The notes beneath the pieces were generated by a model. It did no database searches, was not told the origin of the DNA, and was given only the letters and a program-made list of their open reading frames with translations. Position numbers and translations under genes: made by a program. A DNA stretch of 58,627 nucleotides from Prolixibacteraceae bacterium (GTDB lineage Bacteria; Bacteroidota; Bacteroidia; Bacteroidales; Prolixibacteraceae): the NCBI GenBank assembly GCA_019459525.1, contig JAIBEY010000020.1, positions 1-58,627 on the forward strand, given 5' to 3'. Positions 35,950 to 44,571 of the stretch are shown here, piece after piece; within the stretch, counting starts at the first letter, position 1; every line of letters starts with the position of its first letter.

Positions 35950-37068
35950 ATGAAAAAGATTATTATTTACTCTGCATTAGTCGCTTTTTTAGTTTCGTGT
36001 GGCGGTGCTACCGACAAAAAGGCTGAACTTGAAAAGCTGAAAGTTCAAAGGGAGCAATTAAACACACAAATTGCCCAGCTCGAAGCAGAAGTTGATCCGG
36101 AAGGTGAAAATGCAGTGGCTAAGGCTATTGCCGTAAAAATTACGCCAGCAGCCGAATGTACTTTCGACCATTACATACAGGTACAGGGAACTGTTGATGG
36201 CGACCAGAATATTGCAGTTAGCCCACAAATGGCTGGAATTGTAACTGCGGTTTATGTGAAAGAAGGCACACCGGTAAAGAAAGGGCAAGTTTTAGCCGAG
36301 CTCGACGCTTTGGTGATGAAACAATCGCTGGAGGAAGTGAATACTCAGCTCGCACTGGCAAACAGCATCTTTGAAAAACAAAGCGCTCTTTGGGAAAAGA
36401 AAATTGGCAGCGAAGTGCAGTATTTGCAGGCAAAAAACAGCAAAGAATCGTTGGAGCAACGTGTCAGCACAATTAAAGAACAATTGAAACTGGCCCAGAT
36501 CGTTTCACCAATCAGCGGAACAGTAGAAAGCGTTCCACTTCGGGTGGGTCAAATGGCTTCGCCCGGAATGCCAACATCCACCATTCGCGTAATCAACATG
36601 AGTGTGGCAAAAATATCGGCTGAGGTGGCCGAAACTTATGCAACACGTATTAAGAACGGAAATCCTGCCATTGTTAATTTTCCGGATTTGGGAAAAGATA
36701 TCGAAACCAAGCTGAATTTTACCAGCCGTTTTATCGACCCAACCAACCGTACTTTTATGGTTGAATGTAAAATTTCGACCCGCGACATTGAGCTTCGGGC
36801 CAATATGATTGCATACATTAAAATTAAGGATTACACCAACGAAAAGGCTTTTTGCCTGCCGGTAAATTACGTGCAAAGCAATCAGGATGGTAAATTTTTA
36901 TACATCGCCAAGCAAAACGGAAACGACTGGATTGCTGAACGCAGAATGATTAAAACGGGGATGGATTACGATGGAGTTATCGAAGTTCTTGAAGGAATTT
37001 CAGCGGGCGAAAACATAATTACTTCAGGGTTTCAAAACCTGAATGGTGGTGAAAAAGTAGTTTTCTAA
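35950..37068 (+). CDS. RND efflux periplasmic adaptor (HlyD/AcrA family) lipoprotein
   Basis: The 372-residue protein has a lipoprotein signal with lipobox VSCG (Cys17) and an adjacent coiled coil (KKAELEKLKVQREQLNTQIA). It then shows the adaptor layout: biotinyl-lipoyl half-motifs (AVSPQMAGIVTAVYVKEGTP, IVSPISGTVESVPLRVGQMA) flanking an alpha hairpin, then beta-barrel and membrane-proximal domains (GISAGENIITSGFQNLNGGE). It links the inner-membrane pump to TolC. It ends 18 bases before the pump gene. Confidence 0.94.
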   Translation: MKKIIIYSALVAFLVSCGGATDKKAELEKLKVQREQLNTQIAQLEAEVDPEGENAVAKAIAVKITPAAECTFDHYIQVQGTVDGDQNIAVSPQMAGIVTAVYVKEGTPVKKGQVLAELDALVMKQSLEEVNTQLALANSIFEKQSALWEKKIGSEVQYLQAKNSKESLEQRVSTIKEQLKLAQIVSPISGTVESVPLRVGQMASPGMPTSTIRVINMSVAKISAEVAETYATRIKNGNPAIVNFPDLGKDIETKLNFTSRFIDPTNRTFMVECKISTRDIELRANMIAYIKIKDYTNEKAFCLPVNYVQSNQDGKFLYIAKQNGNDWIAERRMIKTGMDYDGVIEVLEGISAGENIITSGFQNLNGGEKVVF

Positions 37069-37086
37069 TTAGCAAAATGACCAATT

Positions 37087-40000
37087 ATGTCGAAAGAAAA
37101 TAAGTTTAAAGAATTTTTTGCAACGAGCTGGGCCATCGATAACCGGACAAGCGTTTATGTGCTTGCTATTCTGATATCGATACTCGGTATGATGAATTAC
37201 TACTTTATCCCGAAGGAACAATTTCCGCAGGTAGTAATTCCATATATCATTGTAAGTACACCATATCCGGGCACTTCGCCCGAGGATATTGAAAACCTGG
37301 TTACCCGTCCGATTGAAAAACAATTGAAATCGATCGCGGATGTGAAAAATGTGACCAGTAATTCAGTTCCTGATTTCTCTTCAATCATTGTCGAATTTGA
37401 CCCCAGCTTGTCAATCGAAACGGCTAAACAGCGTGTTCGCGATGCAGTTGACAAATCAAAAAGTGATTTGCCGACTGATTTGCCTGAGGATCCTTCGATT
37501 ATGGATGTCGATATTTCAGCGATGCCGGTAATGTACCTCAACATCTCTGGAAATTACGACCTGAATAAGCTGAAACACTATGCCGAAATTGCACAGGACA
37601 GAATTGAGGGCCTGAAGGAGATTACCCGGGTTGAAATTGTGGGTGCACTCGACCGTGAAATCCAGATCAATGCCGATATTTTTAAGATGCAGGCAGCTAA
37701 GGTAACTTTTGGCAACATCGAACAGGCTGTTGCGATGGAAAACTTGACTATTTCGGGTGGTTCGCTAGTAAACAATGGGGTTCGTAATACTGTCAGGATT
37801 AAAGGACAGTTTACAGATGTCCAGACGATTAAAGATATTGTTGTTCATTCGTCGAGCGGTGCTTTCGTTAAATTAAGCGACATTGCCGAGGTAAAAGATA
37901 GCTTTAAAGAGCAGGAAAGTTTTGCCCGCCTGGATGGTAAAAATGTAATTACCCTGAATGTGATCAAAAAGAACGGAGCAAACCTGTTGGATGCTTCGGA
38001 TCAGATTGTGGAAATTGTTGCAGACCTGAAGGAACGTGAATTCCCCAAGGGCATGGACATTACCATTACTGGCGACCAGAGTCTTCAGACCCGTAATACA
38101 CTGGAAGAACTGAACAATACCATCATTATCGGGTTCATCCTGGTAACCATCGTTCTGATGTTCTTCATGGGTTTCACCAATGCATTCTTTGTGGGATTGT
38201 CGGTTCCATTATCCATGTTCGTAGCCTACCTGATTATTCCTGGACTGGGTTTTACCATGAATATGATGGTGATGTTCGCCTTCATTTTTGCCCTGGGGAT
38301 TGTGGTTGACGACGCTATCGTGGTTATCGAGAACACTCACCGTTTACACCGGTTTAATCCCGATATAAACATCGCGGCAAAGAAAGCGGCTGGTGAGGTT
38401 TTCCTTCCCATTTTGTCAGGAACATTAACCACTTTGGCGCCATTCTTCCCGTTGGCATTCTGGCCCGGAATTGTGGGTCAGTTCATGCACTATTTGCCTG
38501 TAACATTGATTATTACGCTGTTCGCCTCCCTTTTTGTTGCTTACGTGTTCAATCCGGTTTTTGCCGTTTCGTTTATGAAACACGAATACGATCAGGAATT
38601 TCAGAAAGGAAGTGGTTGGAAAAAGCTTAGGACCATTATGATTGTCATGCTGGCTTTTGCCGGAGTATTCTATGCTACCGGAGTATATGGGTTGGCCAAC
38701 TTCCTGGTGTTTGGTGTATTAATGATCCTGTTTTTCCATTTCATTCTCAAAAAGATGATCACCGGCTTTCAGGAAAAAACATGGCCATGGATCATGGGAA
38801 TATATGAAAGACAGCTTAGGATGATTCTGAAAGGTGCACGTCCTATCTATATTTTGGTCGCGATGATTGCGCTCTTCTTTGTGACCATCTTCATTACAGG
38901 AGTTGTCAAACCTACCGTATTGTTTTTCCCGGATAGCGACCCCAATAATATTTACGTGTACGTGAAAATGCCGGGAGGGACAGACCAGAACGTTACCGAC
39001 AGTATAACCAGTATTGCAGAGGAACGCGTTTACAAAGTAATGGGTAAGAATAATCCTGATGTGGAATCTATTATCTCGAACGTAACCATTGGCGCCGAAG
39101 AACAAGGATTTGTTTCTGGAACAGGAACCCCTTTTAATAAGGGAAAAGTCTCCATTAATTTTATTGAACACAAATTACGTTCTACGGGAATTTCAACCAC
39201 TGAATACCTGGAAATTCTTCGAAAAGAAGTGAAAGATATTCCGGGAGCCGAAATTTCGGTTGACAAAGACGCCAACGGCCCACCTACCGGAAAACCTATC
39301 AATATTGAGATTACCAGCGAAAATCTGGGAAACCTGGTGACCGATGCTTATGCTTTCCGCGATTATCTCAAATCGATGAATATCCCGGGAGTTGAAGAAT
39401 TGAAAACTGATTTCGAGATGAATTCACCTGAAATCATTATTCAGATTGACCGTGACCGGGCTCAGCGCCTTGGAATCTCAACCGGTCAAATTGGAATGGA
39501 GATTCGTACCGCATTGTATGGAAAAGAAATTTCGAAACTGAAACAGGAAGAGGATGAATATCCAATCATGCTTCGGTACAAAAAAGTTACCCGCGATAAC
39601 ATCGATGCTTTGGTAAACCTGGAGATTACCTACCGGGATATGAATTCCGGAATGTTACGCAGTATTCCGTTGTCAACGGTTGCTAAAATCGATTATACAT
39701 CCTCCTATGCCGGAATCAAACGGCTCGATCAAAAGCGTGTCATAACGGTATATTCAAATGTACTTTCAGGTTATTCTGCCAACGATATTGTACCAATCAT
39801 CAAGCGTGAAGCCAAGAATTTTACCTTACATGAAGGTACGAATATAAAGTTAACCGGAGAACAAGACGATCAGGCTGAAACAGTTGCGTTCCTTTTGAAA
39901 GCAATGATCATTGCCATTGGCGCGATCTTCTTTATCCTGATTACGCAGTTTGGTTCGGTCAGTAAATCGCTGATCATTCTGAGTGAGGTTATTTTCAGTA

Positions 40001-40482
40001 TCATTGGAGTTCTGCTTGGTGTAATGCTTTTCAGAATGGATCTCGTGATCATGATGACCGGACTGGGAGTTGTTGCATTGGGAGGTATTGTCGTCCGAAA
40101 CGGGATTCTGATCGTGGAATTTATCGATGCGAAAATAGCGGAAGGAATGCCAACACGACGTGCCATTATCGAAGGAGGTAAAACCCGTATGACACCGGTA
40201 ATTTTAACAGCAACAGCAACTATGCTGGGTTTGGTGCCATTGGCCGTTGGTTTGAACATCAATTTTGCCACCATGTTTACCGAGCTGAATCCGCATATCT
40301 ATTTCGGTGGCGACAATGTGGCTTTCTGGGGACCATTGGCCTGGTCAATCATATTCGGATTGAGCTTTGCCACATTCCTAACCCTGATGTTTGTTCCGGC
40401 TTTATACGAGTTGGACTATACCATCAAATTGAAAATGAAAAAGCGCAAAAATCTCAAGAGAATTAAAGAACTCAATAAGTAA
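37087..40482 (+). CDS. RND efflux transporter permease (AcrB/MexB-like family)
   Basis: The 1,131-residue pump has an N-terminal helix, two large periplasmic porter domains and two helix bundles. The proton-relay Asp pair is present in TM4 (GIVVDDAIVVIENTHR), and GVVALGGIVVRNGILIVEF lies in the second half. Between the halves, about residues 515-560 are two extra hydrophobic segments (MIVMLAFAGVFYATGVYGLA, FLVFGVLMILFFHFIL) not found in AcrB; they lengthen the protein. The substrate is unknown. It is the last gene of the operon and is followed by a strong terminator. Confidence 0.95.
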   Translation: MSKENKFKEFFATSWAIDNRTSVYVLAILISILGMMNYYFIPKEQFPQVVIPYIIVSTPYPGTSPEDIENLVTRPIEKQLKSIADVKNVTSNSVPDFSSIIVEFDPSLSIETAKQRVRDAVDKSKSDLPTDLPEDPSIMDVDISAMPVMYLNISGNYDLNKLKHYAEIAQDRIEGLKEITRVEIVGALDREIQINADIFKMQAAKVTFGNIEQAVAMENLTISGGSLVNNGVRNTVRIKGQFTDVQTIKDIVVHSSSGAFVKLSDIAEVKDSFKEQESFARLDGKNVITLNVIKKNGANLLDASDQIVEIVADLKEREFPKGMDITITGDQSLQTRNTLEELNNTIIIGFILVTIVLMFFMGFTNAFFVGLSVPLSMFVAYLIIPGLGFTMNMMVMFAFIFALGIVVDDAIVVIENTHRLHRFNPDINIAAKKAAGEVFLPILSGTLTTLAPFFPLAFWPGIVGQFMHYLPVTLIITLFASLFVAYVFNPVFAVSFMKHEYDQEFQKGSGWKKLRTIMIVMLAFAGVFYATGVYGLANFLVFGVLMILFFHFILKKMITGFQEKTWPWIMGIYERQLRMILKGARPIYILVAMIALFFVTIFITGVVKPTVLFFPDSDPNNIYVYVKMPGGTDQNVTDSITSIAEERVYKVMGKNNPDVESIISNVTIGAEEQGFVSGTGTPFNKGKVSINFIEHKLRSTGISTTEYLEILRKEVKDIPGAEISVDKDANGPPTGKPINIEITSENLGNLVTDAYAFRDYLKSMNIPGVEELKTDFEMNSPEIIIQIDRDRAQRLGISTGQIGMEIRTALYGKEISKLKQEEDEYPIMLRYKKVTRDNIDALVNLEITYRDMNSGMLRSIPLSTVAKIDYTSSYAGIKRLDQKRVITVYSNVLSGYSANDIVPIIKREAKNFTLHEGTNIKLTGEQDDQAETVAFLLKAMIIAIGAIFFILITQFGSVSKSLIILSEVIFSIIGVLLGVMLFRMDLVIMMTGLGVVALGGIVVRNGILIVEFIDAKIAEGMPTRRAIIEGGKTRMTPVILTATATMLGLVPLAVGLNINFATMFTELNPHIYFGGDNVAFWGPLAWSIIFGLSFATFLTLMFVPALYELDYTIKLKMKKRKNLKRIKELNK

Positions 40483-40505
40483 TAGTTTTGGATAAATAAT
40501 TAGTT

Positions 40506-40543
40506 TAGGGGCTGGCTCGTTTTGAGTTCAGCCCCTACTTTTT
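40506..40543 (+). terminator. Rho-independent terminator of the efflux operon
   Basis: TAGGGGCTG (40506-40514) pairs with CAGCCCCTA (40529-40537), followed by a T-run, 24 bases after the pump stop. Confidence 0.88.
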
Positions 40544-40579
40544 ACTAAGAAAAGCGTTTCGGCAAGACAAGTGGAAAAT

Positions 40580-41410
40580 CTAGAGTAAATAAAAAGCCAC
40601 ATCCTGTTCAACCAAAATTTCGCCAGTTGTGGTATCGATCAATACCTGCCAGTGCGACGGATTAAACTCCCAGCAAACACGGAGTTCGAGTTTGTCCCCG
40701 TTTATGAAGGGGTAAATAACTTTCCGGTATTCTGCCAAATTTTCTTCGAAAATAATATGGTTCAATTTCCGCCCCCAGCCATCGTAGGAAGTTAGTTTCC
40801 TCCCAACCAGTAAGGACTTTGCCAACCCAACTGTTACCTGATCTACTTGGGGAATATAGGCATTTGGAAACCAATGCCCAAAAATACGATGAACCCCATC
40901 TGCTGTTGCCGATACCGTTAATAAGGAGTTTATTACTTCCAACCCACCAATGGACTGTGTCCCAAAATCGATCCCAAGATGATTGTATTTTGTGGTATCT
41001 GTGCGGCTATAGACACCTCCATAATTTTGAAAGAGTACATTGATTTTTTTCGGAACCAAATGAGAAGTATTTGTGATTCCGGTGAATTTGCCTTTATCAG
41101 ACAAGTACAGCTTAATTAAAGTTGTTAATGCATTTATATCAGAAAATTGTTTGCTGTAAAGCTGTTTGCGTACCTCGAAATCATCGTCATAACTCCATCC
41201 AACAAAGCCAAATGAATCAATGAGCGAAAAAGTAAGCTGCCCTTCTTCAAATTCCTTTTGTCTTTTTTCAATTTCAGTTTTCGATAATTTTATAAAGGAA
41301 GTAGGATAATTATGGTCATTGTTTCTAAAAAGAGTGTCCTCTGTTTGTAGTTCATCCTTGGAGCATCCAAATAGAAAAAGAATTAAAAGAAGAATGATTT
41401 GATTTCGCAT
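40580..41410 (-). CDS. Hypothetical lipoprotein
   Basis: The 276-residue protein has a clear lipoprotein signal (MRNQIILLLILFLFGCSKDE, lipobox FGCS, Cys16). The mature part has KRQKEFEEGQLTFSLIDSFG, a central region with GIDFGTQSIGGLEVINSLL, and a C-terminal strand pair WEFNPSHWQVLIDTTTGEIL. The latter resembles the end of PepSY/FTP-like domains, but I would not assign the family on that. It is monocistronic. The function is unknown, with a surface or periplasmic location likely. Confidence 0.75.
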   Translation of the reverse strand: MRNQIILLLILFLFGCSKDELQTEDTLFRNNDHNYPTSFIKLSKTEIEKRQKEFEEGQLTFSLIDSFGFVGWSYDDDFEVRKQLYSKQFSDINALTTLIKLYLSDKGKFTGITNTSHLVPKKINVLFQNYGGVYSRTDTTKYNHLGIDFGTQSIGGLEVINSLLTVSATADGVHRIFGHWFPNAYIPQVDQVTVGLAKSLLVGRKLTSYDGWGRKLNHIIFEENLAEYRKVIYPFINGDKLELRVCWEFNPSHWQVLIDTTTGEILVEQDVAFYLL

Positions 41411-41531
41411 GGTCGTGGAGATTTAAGGCAAGACGATGATTCTTGGAAATAGGTTGCGTTTGAAGCTAAAACAAAGAAAGATCCACCAACTACGCATTCC
41501 ATAGCTTTAATTTTTTAAGGTAAATTTCGCC

Positions 41532-42713
41532 TTATTTCACTTTTGCCCGGTACAATCCTTCGTGAGTTTCTTTAATCAGATCTACAATCGGAATATTTGC
41601 CGGACAGCGGGATAAATCAATTTTCTTTAGATTCTCTTCCGTCGGAAAATTTCCCGGAAACCAATGTCCTTTTTCCTGAAACATGTTGTACCGGTAAAGT
41701 CCAAAGTCTTTCATGTCGTAGCATTTCCAAAGCATTCTGAATCGCAGTATTTCAGGAATATTCAATCCTGACGGATCATTCTCCATTACGTATGCATCAA
41801 AGTTGGAATAAGGATCGAGTAATTTTTGCTCGTCAAGAACTTGTTTGATCTGTTCATCTTCCGGAGAAAAAGGCGATGGTGCCGGGAAAATACCGTTGAG
41901 GTGGTCGAATTGCGCTGTTACGGGCAATCCAAAGGTTAAAGTATGAATAGCCGAATGGCTCAGGCAAAAACGCGCATTCCACTGGATGGGATGCAATGGA
42001 GCTGTTAATTCGGACAGCTTTTGCGAAGGTCGGAAAAGCTGTCCTCCTTTGTCATTAGGCGAAATGATAAACACGCCCATGTCTTTCGATTCAGCCAGGT
42101 CGATGGCCGCTTTGTTTCGCTGGAAAAAATAGTAATAGTGCAGGTTTATAAAGTCGAACAGATTGGTTTCAATGGCTTTCAAAATCACTTTAAGTGGCGC
42201 ATGTGTGCTGAACCCGACATGTTTGATGATTCCTTCTTCTTTCATTTTCAGCAACTCTTCAACCGGACCTCCTTTTGCACAAGCCATTTCAAACAGCCCG
42301 GCGGTATTGATGCCGTGCCAGGCGTAAAAATCAAGATAGTCTGTTTTTAATGCTTTTAGCTGAAGGGCAACCAGGTTGCGGGTTTCGGTGGCAGTTGTCG
42401 GATTGCCTTTGGTCATCAGGAAGTATGAATTGCGCTTGATTTTTAACTCATCGTTCAGGACCCGACCGTAAAGATGTTCGCTTTTGCCATAACCGTAGGC
42501 CGTTTCAATTAAATTGATGCCTTGCGCAAATGCTTTTCGAACGGCATCGCGGCATTGATCCAATGTATCTGGTGGAATCACCTTCCTGGGTTCGGCCGAC
42601 GCGTGTTTATACCGCATTCCGCCCAACGTAATTACACTCACCATTTTATTGGTTTTTCCGAAGCGGCGGTATTCCATGCGGGGGCGGTAAATCGATAAAT
42701 TTTTAAAATCCAT
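41532..42713 (-). CDS. Aldo/keto reductase family protein
   Basis: The start MDFKNLS at 42713 is preferred; an upstream ATG at 42749 adds 12 residues. The 393-residue protein begins MEYRRFGKTNKMVSVITLGG, the usual strand of the NAD(P)H-dependent TIM barrel. It has GINLIETAYGYGKSEHLYG (Glu in place of the usual catalytic-region Asp, Tyr kept), FLMTKGNP (Lys) and YAWHGIN (His). An extra 100-residue C-terminal helical region is like the longer ferredoxin-linked branch, but the CxxCxxC cluster motif is missing. The substrate is unknown. It lies 89 bases downstream of ispD on the same strand. Confidence 0.87.
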   Translation of the reverse strand: MDFKNLSIYRPRMEYRRFGKTNKMVSVITLGGMRYKHASAEPRKVIPPDTLDQCRDAVRKAFAQGINLIETAYGYGKSEHLYGRVLNDELKIKRNSYFLMTKGNPTTATETRNLVALQLKALKTDYLDFYAWHGINTAGLFEMACAKGGPVEELLKMKEEGIIKHVGFSTHAPLKVILKAIETNLFDFINLHYYYFFQRNKAAIDLAESKDMGVFIISPNDKGGQLFRPSQKLSELTAPLHPIQWNARFCLSHSAIHTLTFGLPVTAQFDHLNGIFPAPSPFSPEDEQIKQVLDEQKLLDPYSNFDAYVMENDPSGLNIPEILRFRMLWKCYDMKDFGLYRYNMFQEKGHWFPGNFPTEENLKKIDLSRCPANIPIVDLIKETHEGLYRAKVK

Positions 42714-42802
42714 ATCCTGTTTTTGGCATCGTCCGGTGAAAATAATCATTCTAAAACAGCAGACCGGTTGGTAAGTTTAGTGCGAATTTTATTCAGTTTT
42801 GG

Positions 42803-43468
42803 TTATTTCGTCAAAAGAGCGCCGGCAATTATCAAGTCAGTTGGAGTCGTAATCTTGATATTTTCGCGGTTTCCTTCAACCATATGGATGGCAAATCCTG
42901 CTTTCTCGGCTACCGAAGCATCATCGGTAAACGCCGGATTGAAATCCTGTTTAAATGCTTCCAGAATTTGCGCACTCCGGAATGTTTGCGGAGTTTGAAC
43001 GCTGAAATAAAGATTGCGGTCAACCGAAATGTTGCCCTTTCCATCTGTTTTTCGCAATGATTCGTTTACGGGCAGCACCGGAATGGCATTCCCCGATTTT
43101 TCAGCAGTTTCGAGGCATCTGGTCAGCGTTTCGAAGCTAACCAACGGCCTTACCCCGTCGTGAATAAAAACGATTCCTTCGCCCTCAATGCAGCCAAGTC
43201 CATTCCTGACCGAATGAAAGCGGGTTTCGCCGCCCGAAACGATTTGATGAGGCACACTGAAATCATGTTTCATGCATAACCCTGCCCAGAAATTTTGCTG
43301 AGCATCCGGCAATACCAGAATCAGCTTGCTTTCGGGGTCAAAATCATAAAATAACTGGATGGTGTGCATCAGTACTGGCTTTCCGCACAGTTCCAGAAAC
43401 TGTTTCGGAATTTCGGAGCCCATCCGGCTTCCCGATCCCCCGGCAACAACAATGATAAACTTTTTCAT
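42803..43468 (-). CDS. ispD: 2-C-methyl-D-erythritol 4-phosphate cytidylyltransferase
   Basis: This enzyme of the non-mevalonate isoprenoid pathway transfers CMP from CTP to methylerythritol phosphate. The start at 43468 puts the nucleotide-binding AGGSGSRMGSEIPKQFLELC at about residue 9, where it belongs; an upstream ATG adds 24 unrelated residues. VFIHDGVRPLVS, SVQTPQTFRSAQILEAF and TDDASVAEKAGF are further family motifs. The length of 221 residues is normal. A promoter with TTTG and TACTTTTG boxes lies about 105 bases upstream. Confidence 0.94.
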   Translation of the reverse strand: MKKFIIVVAGGSGSRMGSEIPKQFLELCGKPVLMHTIQLFYDFDPESKLILVLPDAQQNFWAGLCMKHDFSVPHQIVSGGETRFHSVRNGLGCIEGEGIVFIHDGVRPLVSFETLTRCLETAEKSGNAIPVLPVNESLRKTDGKGNISVDRNLYFSVQTPQTFRSAQILEAFKQDFNPAFTDDASVAEKAGFAIHMVEGNRENIKITTPTDLIIAGALLTK

Positions 43469-43573
43469 CTGTCGATAATTTGTTTTTTTATTTGCCAGAT
43501 GGAACTCGCCATAGTAGTCATTCTCCCGTGTGGTTATCACTCATAGCTCGTTTCATAGGTAATCCGTTCAAGG

Positions 43574-43602
43574 CAAAAGTACGATTTCAAAGCCATATCA
43601 AA
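43574..43602 (-). promoter_or_regulatory. Promoter upstream of ispD
   Basis: Read on the minus strand, TTTG (43602-43599) and TACTTTTG (43581-43574) are separated by 17 bases, matching the Bacteroidota consensus. The box is about 105 bases before the ispD start. Confidence 0.5.
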
Positions 43603-43705
43603 GTTTAGTTTGTGCAGGTAATCTTAAAAAAAGCTGTTGTTTCAATAAGCTGAATGTTTAAAAATTGTATCTTTTGCTTTTCAGAATGTTTATAATTTAA
43701 TCCAT

Positions 43706-44365
43706 ATGCAAGAAGTACTTCACTTCCTTTCTGAGTTAAAGGAAAACAACAACAAAGAATGGTTTGATCAAAACCGCGGGCGATACGAAAAATGCCGGAA
43801 GAAGATGATTTTTTTTACCGAGTTGATCATACACGAAATTAATCGTTTCGATCCATCAGTGGGCATTCAGGATCCCAAACAATGCGTTTTTCGTATTTTC
43901 AGGGATGTGCGTTTCTCGAGCGATAAAACGCCATACAAAACCAATATGGGAAGTTTTATAGTTAAAGGAGGAAAAAAAAGTTTTTGCGCAGGGTATTATG
44001 TGCACATTGAACCGGGAGCTTCGTTTGTTGGCGGAGGCTCGTATTGTCCGCCTCCTGAAGCTTTAAAAGCCATGCGAACGGAAATTTTTGATAATCCGGA
44101 CGAGTTTAAACAGTTGATTTACAGCAAATCATTCCGAACCTTGTATCCGGAGCTTTACGATGATAAACTGAAGACCGCTCCCAAAGGCTTCCCGAAAGAT
44201 TTTGCTGAAATTGATTTATTGAAATACAAATCGTACGCATTCGGTTCAAACCTGAAGGATTCGGACGTGACAAGTACCGATTTTGTAAGCAAAGTAGTTT
44301 CGGCATTAAAGGAATTGCACCCCGTAAACCGGTTCCTGAATACTGCTTTAGACAAGTGGTTGTAG
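43706..44365 (+). CDS. DUF2461 family protein (TIGR02453)
   Basis: The 219-residue cytoplasmic protein matches DUF2461 throughout: FLSELKENNNKEWFDQNRGR at the start, FRIFRDVRFSSDKTPYKTNM, GYYVHIEPGASFVGGG, and a C-terminal helix. The biochemical role of this widespread family is unknown. It is transcribed alone, with about 165 bases to the divergent ispD promoter region. Its 3' side has about 200 bases of AT-rich DNA before the convergent acyl-CoA ligase gene, including one strong terminator. Confidence 0.92.
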   Translation: MQEVLHFLSELKENNNKEWFDQNRGRYEKCRKKMIFFTELIIHEINRFDPSVGIQDPKQCVFRIFRDVRFSSDKTPYKTNMGSFIVKGGKKSFCAGYYVHIEPGASFVGGGSYCPPPEALKAMRTEIFDNPDEFKQLIYSKSFRTLYPELYDDKLKTAPKGFPKDFAEIDLLKYKSYAFGSNLKDSDVTSTDFVSKVVSALKELHPVNRFLNTALDKWL

Positions 44366-44537
44366 ATTCTTCGAAAAAATATTTTGACGGTTCATGTGGT
44401 AAAATGTGCCGTTCAAATAAAATATCGACCATTTCGTAAAAGAGTTTAAGAAATAGGGTAACGATTTTCTTTGAAAATGGATTAATGTATAAGTGAATAG
44501 TTTATTCATCCATCCACCAAATTCTGTAACAGAGAAG

Positions 44538-44566
44538 AAGCCGAACGATCCCGTTCGGCTTTTTTA
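44538..44566. terminator. Terminator between convergent genes
   Basis: AAGCCGAACG (44538-44547), loop ATCC, and CGTTCGGCTT (44552-44561) are followed by T residues on the plus strand. It lies just before the minus-strand ligase stop at 44572 and may serve both genes. Confidence 0.85.
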
Positions 44567-44571
44567 CTTTT

